Of a DNA stretch of 64,000 nt, positions 59,305-64,000 are shown one piece after another (the first letter of the stretch is position 1; each line of letters begins with the position of its first letter). The notes beneath the pieces were generated by a model. The model had not been told where the DNA came from. It saw only the letters and a program-made list of their open reading frames with translations, and ran no database searches. Both the position numbers and the translations under genes were made by a program. The stretch is from Gordionus sp. m RMFG-2023 (Eukaryota; Nematomorpha; Gordioida; Chordodea; Parachordodidae), in NCBI RefSeq assembly GCF_954871325.1, contig NC_088776.1:21495508-21559507 (forward strand). The letters are read 5' to 3'.

Positions 59305-59962
59305 TAGGGCTGTGCCGATATTAAATATTGGATCGGAACGGCACTGATATTTAGCGTTTCCCAAAAATAACGAATCGGGCCGATATCTGTAAAAACCGAT
59401 CCGATCTTTTTACTTTTTTTTTTGTATATTTATTTACATTAATAATACTTAATATATTTTTTTTTCTATGCAAATGCACAACGCCCCTTAAATTTTATTT
59501 ATTTTTTAAAATAGATTTATAGTATTTTAAAAGTTTTTTTATAAAAATAGAAAGGAACTCCAAAGTTTTATTTATTATAAATCTTTTTAAATAATAACGC
59601 CTATTTTATTATTTATACTTTAAATAAAAGAATTTTTTAAAAATATGGTATCTGAATTATGGAAATATATTACAAAAGACAAAGATAATTTTGCAAAATG
59701 CGTTATCTGCGGAATTCTAATTTATGGGGAGAAATAATGAAAAATTCATTTAATACTACTAATATCCATAAACTTTTTTAAAATTATTTTAGAAATAAAA
59801 ATATTAAATTAAATGCAATTCGATTTTTTTGCATAAAAAATATTGATTTCTTAATTACATTTGGTTCAAAGGAGGGTGGTGAAAAATCAATATAAATATC
59901 GGATGGTTTTGAACAAATATCGGATCAGATCGGTGAAAAATATGTGGATCGGCACAGCCCTA
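59305..59962 (+). mobile_element. hAT deletion derivative keeping a BED finger
   Basis: Starts TAGGGCTGTGCCGATATTA and ends GTGGATCGGCACAGCCCTA. Flanks ATATTTAT and ATTTATTT agree only partly. CCGATAT(C) words recur near both ends. The plus strand encodes a BED zinc finger start at about 59644-59725 (MVSELWKYITKDKDN, FAKCVICGI) with the two cysteines in place and the His pair weakly visible (NTTNIHKLF). The rest of the transposase is absent. Confidence 0.8.
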
Positions 59963-60041
59963 ATTTATTTTTAAATAAGCATGTATAAAAAAATTTTTCT
60001 TGAATTATATTTGGAATTATAAAGAGACATTCAAAATTACT

Positions 60042-60160
60042 AGGGTTCTGCCTATCCACATATTTTTCAATGATCCAATTTGTTGCAAACTGATCTGATA
60101 CAATGATCCAATATTTACATTGGTTTTTTTTACCATTCATATTTGAACCAAATATAATTT
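60042..60160. repeat. Inverted partial copy of the neighbouring BED hAT end
   Basis: AGGGTTCTGCCTATCCACAT and the following 100 bp match the reverse complement of the right end of 59305-59962, through TATTTTTCA, GATCCAATATTTA and TTTGAACCAAAT. It is about 20 percent diverged and lacks its other end. The two form a loose inverted repeat about 80 bp apart. Confidence 0.7.
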
Positions 60161-60339
60161 AATAATTTTATATTTTTTGTACAAAAAATCAATTTATGCA
60201 TTTTATTTTAATATTTAAGATAAATTATTTATACGTGTAATTATATATCCATCTTCATTTGAATAATAAGTTGGTATTAATATTAAAATAGTTATAATTA
60301 ATTATGTTATTTTAAATTTAAAAAAATTTAAATAAAAGC

Positions 60340-62540
60340 CTCTAGATTTTATGGCAATAAACTCTACTATGTGGGCCATCTATACCCTGACAGACTCAGA
60401 TAGTAATGAGAGGCAAAAACTTACATGTAGGTTTTAATGTTTGATACTTTTTAACATTGACTCGCCAATAGTCAAGTGGATCCACATGTGATATAATATC
60501 AATATCGTTGTTGTCAGAGTTATCTGAATATAAATAAACACAAGGATAAAATTAGTATTGTTAAAATGGTAGCGCTGGGTTTAGAAAAAGCCCAGATACC
60601 ACCCGAACAAAAGGGCAATTATTGTTAACCCAACCAAGCTATTTAGTAACTTTAAATAAAATAATAAATTTATTGAAATATGTTATCACTGATGCAAAGA
60701 TTCTTTTGTTCTTTTACAAGTATGGCAGGTCTATATTGCTATCAGTATTACCTATTTTATCAGTATTTTGATTCTCCTTGATTTTTAGTTTGTAGGCATC
60801 CTCTAAATTAAATTTGCATCTTTTTACAGTATAATTTTTTTTCATTGCCTAAATATTCAATAAGATTTAATCTTATTTGAAATATAGTCCGAAGTTCAAC
60901 ATTTACATCATCTTTAATAAAAGGGTTAAAAGCAATCTTGAGAATAAATAAACATTAGTTGGTGATAAGAGAGACTTAGGCTATAAGGTAGTTATTTTGC
61001 TCTTTTACGATAAAGTTTTATTTTATTTAGAGGGTAAAAGTAAATTGTATCATTGGATAGACACATCATTAAAACTATAAAATAAAAAAATGGGCCATAT
61101 TACCTTAGTGTGGGTTATATTTAGGACCAAGTAAAAGTCTGATTTTTAATATTTACCAACGATGTGTAAAATGGCAAGCCCTTTGGTATAAGATGGCAAA
61201 TATCAGATTTAACACTCAAAACACAAAATTTTTATTATTATATTTAACATTTGAGCACACATAAAATGAAACATTACTACCATAACTTGAACGGGCCTTT
61301 GGGACATTTGGTACGCTCTATCCAGTTGTCGCGTTTTTTAGCTAAAGTCATAACTTTTGTCGCACATTGCACAATTCCAATCTTTATGTTTTTAGCTTAT
61401 AATAATTTTTTCAATACAATTGCTATTTCCCATTTTATCCCCTGACTTTTAGTACCAGGGGTATAGTTTAAATGGCTATAGACTTTCTAGATGAGCTAGA
61501 AACTTCGGAACAATTTTAATTCATAACCTAGACATTGGGCAGGGCAATATGGCATATAAATTTGATAAGATTAGAATTTGCCGAAGGAAAAACGTTTTTA
61601 ATCAATATTTTTGAATAAGGAGCTCCCGTTACTAAATAAACATATGGTAAATAGAGAGTAGGTATAGAAATACTATTTTTGACCAAATTTCAAACAATCA
61701 GCCCTAAAGATGAAAACCTTATAACCGTTTAACTTTTTATTACCAGATAGCTCTGGTCTCCCCTAAAAGTTGTTACTAATATATCTAAAAAGTAGATACG
61801 ACGTTTATAAATTCAAAATGTACTAAAATATGTAAATAATTGATAAATTTAATTACCCATTAAAATATAAATAAATTGGAATTCTTTTAGCAGTTATATT
61901 TGTCTTCTATATACAAATAGTATTCATTTCTACTCTACCTCCTTGGAATGTCTACCCTCTACTCCTCTTCAAAATGGAAGCCCCTTCCCACACATGCAGA
62001 TACTACATTTGATAAGTCTTACAACCAAGCCATAAAATTAAATGAACATAAGCTTTTAAAGTTAATTTATGCATTATTGAAAACTTCCTTACTGCAATTG
62101 AATTTTCATTGAAATTTTATAACACGTTATTTTAGGTCTTCTCTGTATTAATAACTAGGCCTAAATATGTATGTCGAATTGTTTTCAAAAAATAATTTTA
62201 ATATTGAGTGGGGTTTTTCGGGATTTAAAATAATATTTAACAGGTACGTAATTTTTATAAATTCTTTCTAGAGCATTTATCAATGATAGCCATCTTGTCG
62301 AAACACTTCGTAGAAGTTCTGGCCCTTCAATATCTTGAGAATCCATAATTTTCTTTTGTGGGCTGGTGATAAAAAAACTATCTCTATAGACAATGAATCA
62401 TGCCCCTTTCTTCCTACATTGGAATTATATGGCACATGCAACCAATGGGAATAATAATTTTATTCGATAATAATTCAGTCATTACGATTTACCTTTTTCT
62501 GGAAGTCACACTTTCGTTATGAGCTCAAAGCTGTTTTGAT
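60340..62540 (-). mobile_element. hAT remnants on minus strand
   Basis: Minus-strand pieces of hAT transposase, probably one old element. IIIPIGCMCHII lies near 62450 and matches the GCxxHxxHN core. MDSQDIEGPELLRSVSTRWL starts at 62348 and continues SLINALERIYKNYVPVKYYF, matching the TRWLSL core, to a stop near 62190. At 60535-60430, HVDPLDYWRVNVKKYQTL matches the W-x-x-N...YPxL region just before the dimerisation motif. Between them (60600-62180) only short open pieces remain, such as IVQCATKVMTLAKKRDNW near 61370 and FNLEDAYKLKIKENQ near 60780, which I cannot assign. No TIRs were found. Confidence 0.6.
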
Positions 62541-62780
62541 AGTGAAAGATTAGAATTTTCATGGCTCTGCACAAGTATAAATTTGATTTTTTAAAATTTT
62601 TTTTAGAAGTTTGCTTGAAACCAGGTGCGTACGCAGGAATTTGGTCTGGGGGGGGGGGGATAATAAAATTTTTTAAGAAATATTGTTATTTAAAAATATT
62701 AAGCATAAATTTATTAGGACTAATAAGTTCTAATACACAATTTTAATTTAATGTGAATTACAAAAAAATTATATAAATAA

Positions 62781-63443
62781 ACCGGTGTAGGATTGTGAAA
62801 TCAATACCCATTGTAGTTTCAATACCGTATTGATATTATCATTGTAGATTCAATACCGTAGTGATATTTTGGTATTGTAGAATCAATACCGTATTGATTT
62901 TTAAGAGATGTTTTCATCGCTTCAAATATATCGGCAGCCATTAAAATTGTAAAATATCTATTCATTATATATTTTTTTATCGTTTCAAATATATTGGGGG
63001 CCATTAGAATTTTAAAATATTAATTATTATATATTTATTCATCGCTTCAAATATATTGGGGGCCATTAAAAGTTTAAAATATTAATTATTATATATTTAT
63101 TCCTCGTTTCAAATATATTGGCGGCCATTAAAATTTTAAAATAAATATTATTGTATATTTATTCATCGCTTCAAATATATTGGCGGCCATTAAAATTATA
63201 AAATATTTTTTATTATATATATTGTTCATCGCTTCAGATATATTGGCGGCCATTAAAATTATAAAATATTTTTTATATATATTTTTCATCGCTTCAAAAA
63301 TATTGGCGGCCATTTTCGATTTGTAAAAATTTATTAAAAATAGATTTAAATGATTCTATTATCAATACGGTATTGATTTTACAATATTGTAGAATCAATA
63401 CCGTATTGAATTTAGATGGTATTGTTTTTACAATACTACACCG
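62781..63443. mobile_element. TIR element with palindromic motifs and internal array
   Basis: Starts ACCGGTGTAGGATTGTGAAAT and ends with CAATACTACACCGG, so GCCGGTGTAG(T/G)ATTGT forms the TIR. Inside both ends the odd palindrome TCAATAC(C/G)GTATTGA occurs four times perfectly (62819, 62883, 63362, 63395) and once with a mismatch (62850). The centre is a seven-copy tandem array. Flanks give no clear duplication, so the superfamily is unknown. Open frames on the minus strand reading MAANIFEAM are a by-product of the array. Confidence 0.75.
62915..63316. repeat. Seven-copy, roughly 62-bp tandem array
   Basis: Units begin at about 62915, 62979, 63040, 63102, 63164, 63227 and 63287. The core is CATCGCTTCAAATATATTGG followed by CGGCCATTAAAATT and an AT-rich linker. 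Cores are nearly identical while linkers vary in length (60-64 bp). Confidence 0.9.
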
Positions 63444-63750
63444 GCATTGAAAAACTATAAAATAAATGTGAATTATAAAATATAAAGTGAATATCACCAC
63501 GATATGAATACTTAAATAACCCAAAATTGAAATTTGAATATTTTGAGCCTTTAGAATTTATATATAAAGTATAAAAAATTTAAATGTTGGAAATATAAAT
63601 ATACACAAAAAGTTTCTTAGGAATAATTGTATTTAGTATGTTTTGAGCTAATTTTTCAATTATCTATCCTTGCTTGGCGTTAAATGCCTTTGAATATTCA
63701 AAAGATCCAAATCATTCATTATACTTTCAGAAGTTGCATTTCATTGTTTT
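63444..63750. other. AT-rich spacer, no gene seen
   Basis: Nothing recognisable between the array element and the MITE copies. Confidence 0.4.
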
Positions 63751-63891
63751 TCAGACTTGCAGGGCCGACCCCCGGGCCGGACCATATTTTAATTTTTTTT
63801 AAACATACCCGGGCCGGGCCCGAAATTTTTTTTAAAAAACACCCGGGTTGGGCCTGAAATTTTTTTGGAAAAAATTATCCGGGCCAAGCTG
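63751..63891. mobile_element. GGCCCG-family MITE, copy 4 (partial)
   Basis: Starts TCAGACTTGCAGGGCC and continues with GGGCCGGGCCCGAAATTTTT blocks. It is cut at 63891, where another copy of the same family begins. Confidence 0.7.
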
Positions 63892-64000
63892 TAGAGATCT
63901 GCAAAGTTAGGCCCGGCCCGAGTCTGGCCCGGCCCAATCGGGCTTCGGGCCGGGCTCGGGCCTAATTTTCTTTAAAATAATCGGGTTCGGGCCGGGCTTA
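63892..64000. mobile_element. GGCCCG-family MITE, copy 5, runs off window
   Basis: Starts TAGAGATCTGCAAAGTTAGG and continues with GGCCCGGCCCGAG and a CGGGCC-rich subterminal zone. It is the same terminus as the right end of 54317-54767. The other end lies beyond the window. It appears inserted in copy 4. Confidence 0.8.

Noticed and set aside
62819-63313. Minus-strand open frames repeating MAANIFEAM
   Set aside because: They arise from the 62-bp array being open in one frame; linkers vary in length and the frame is not maintained across the array.
62915-63316. CRISPR-like regular array
   Set aside because: Linkers are AT-rich and related to each other, there are no unique spacers, and the context is a eukaryotic TIR element.

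Overview
The window looks like AT-rich animal nuclear DNA, most likely from an arthropod. It has host genes with many short (40-50 bp) GT-AG introns, a trypsin-type secreted protease, a Ly6-type GPI protein and a very heavy load of DNA transposons. A parasitic copepod (sea louse) is my best guess from composition and repeat style, but nothing in the sequence proves it.

Host genes. (1) 14283-15194 (+) is an uninterrupted, full-length pyridoxal kinase. (2) 20434-29866 (+) is a secreted modular trypsin-like protease. I could join 22 exons in one frame: a signal peptide, an unrecognised Cys-rich N-terminal domain, a hinge of [12 protein letters not shown] cassettes on tandemly duplicated mini-exons, and a complete S1 protease domain with His, Asp, Ser and the trypsin-specificity Asp. 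An in-frame alternative last exon at 24562-24651 would instead give a 270-residue secreted protein without protease, so this may be two products or two adjacent genes. (3) 50125-50660 (+) is a four-exon Ly6/three-finger protein with ten cysteines and a C-terminal hydrophobic tail; one donor site is off by one base.

Mobile elements fill most of the rest. The dominant class is hAT, in many TIR families, several with exact 8-bp target duplications: 8742-13885 with another hAT (9617-11645) inside it, 18596-20060, 30762-32367, 32687-33451, 33771-35205, 35247-38762 (nearly complete), 44168-45427, 55600-57127, 58252-59218 and 59305-59962, plus small MITEs. At 53565-58060 a piggyBac relic is split by a MITE and by a BED-finger hAT that is itself split by a third hAT. 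Two Ty3/gypsy-type LTR fossils (2990-7311 minus; 38862-42897 plus with both LTRs) and a gypsy fragment (7393-7620) are broken and old.

Other repeats: a two-monomer satellite (47132-47940), a long inverted repeat (51221-52365), and a palindrome-bearing TIR element with a seven-copy internal array (62781-63443). The remaining stretches are AT-rich DNA in which I see no gene. No tRNA, rRNA or CRISPR array was recognised.
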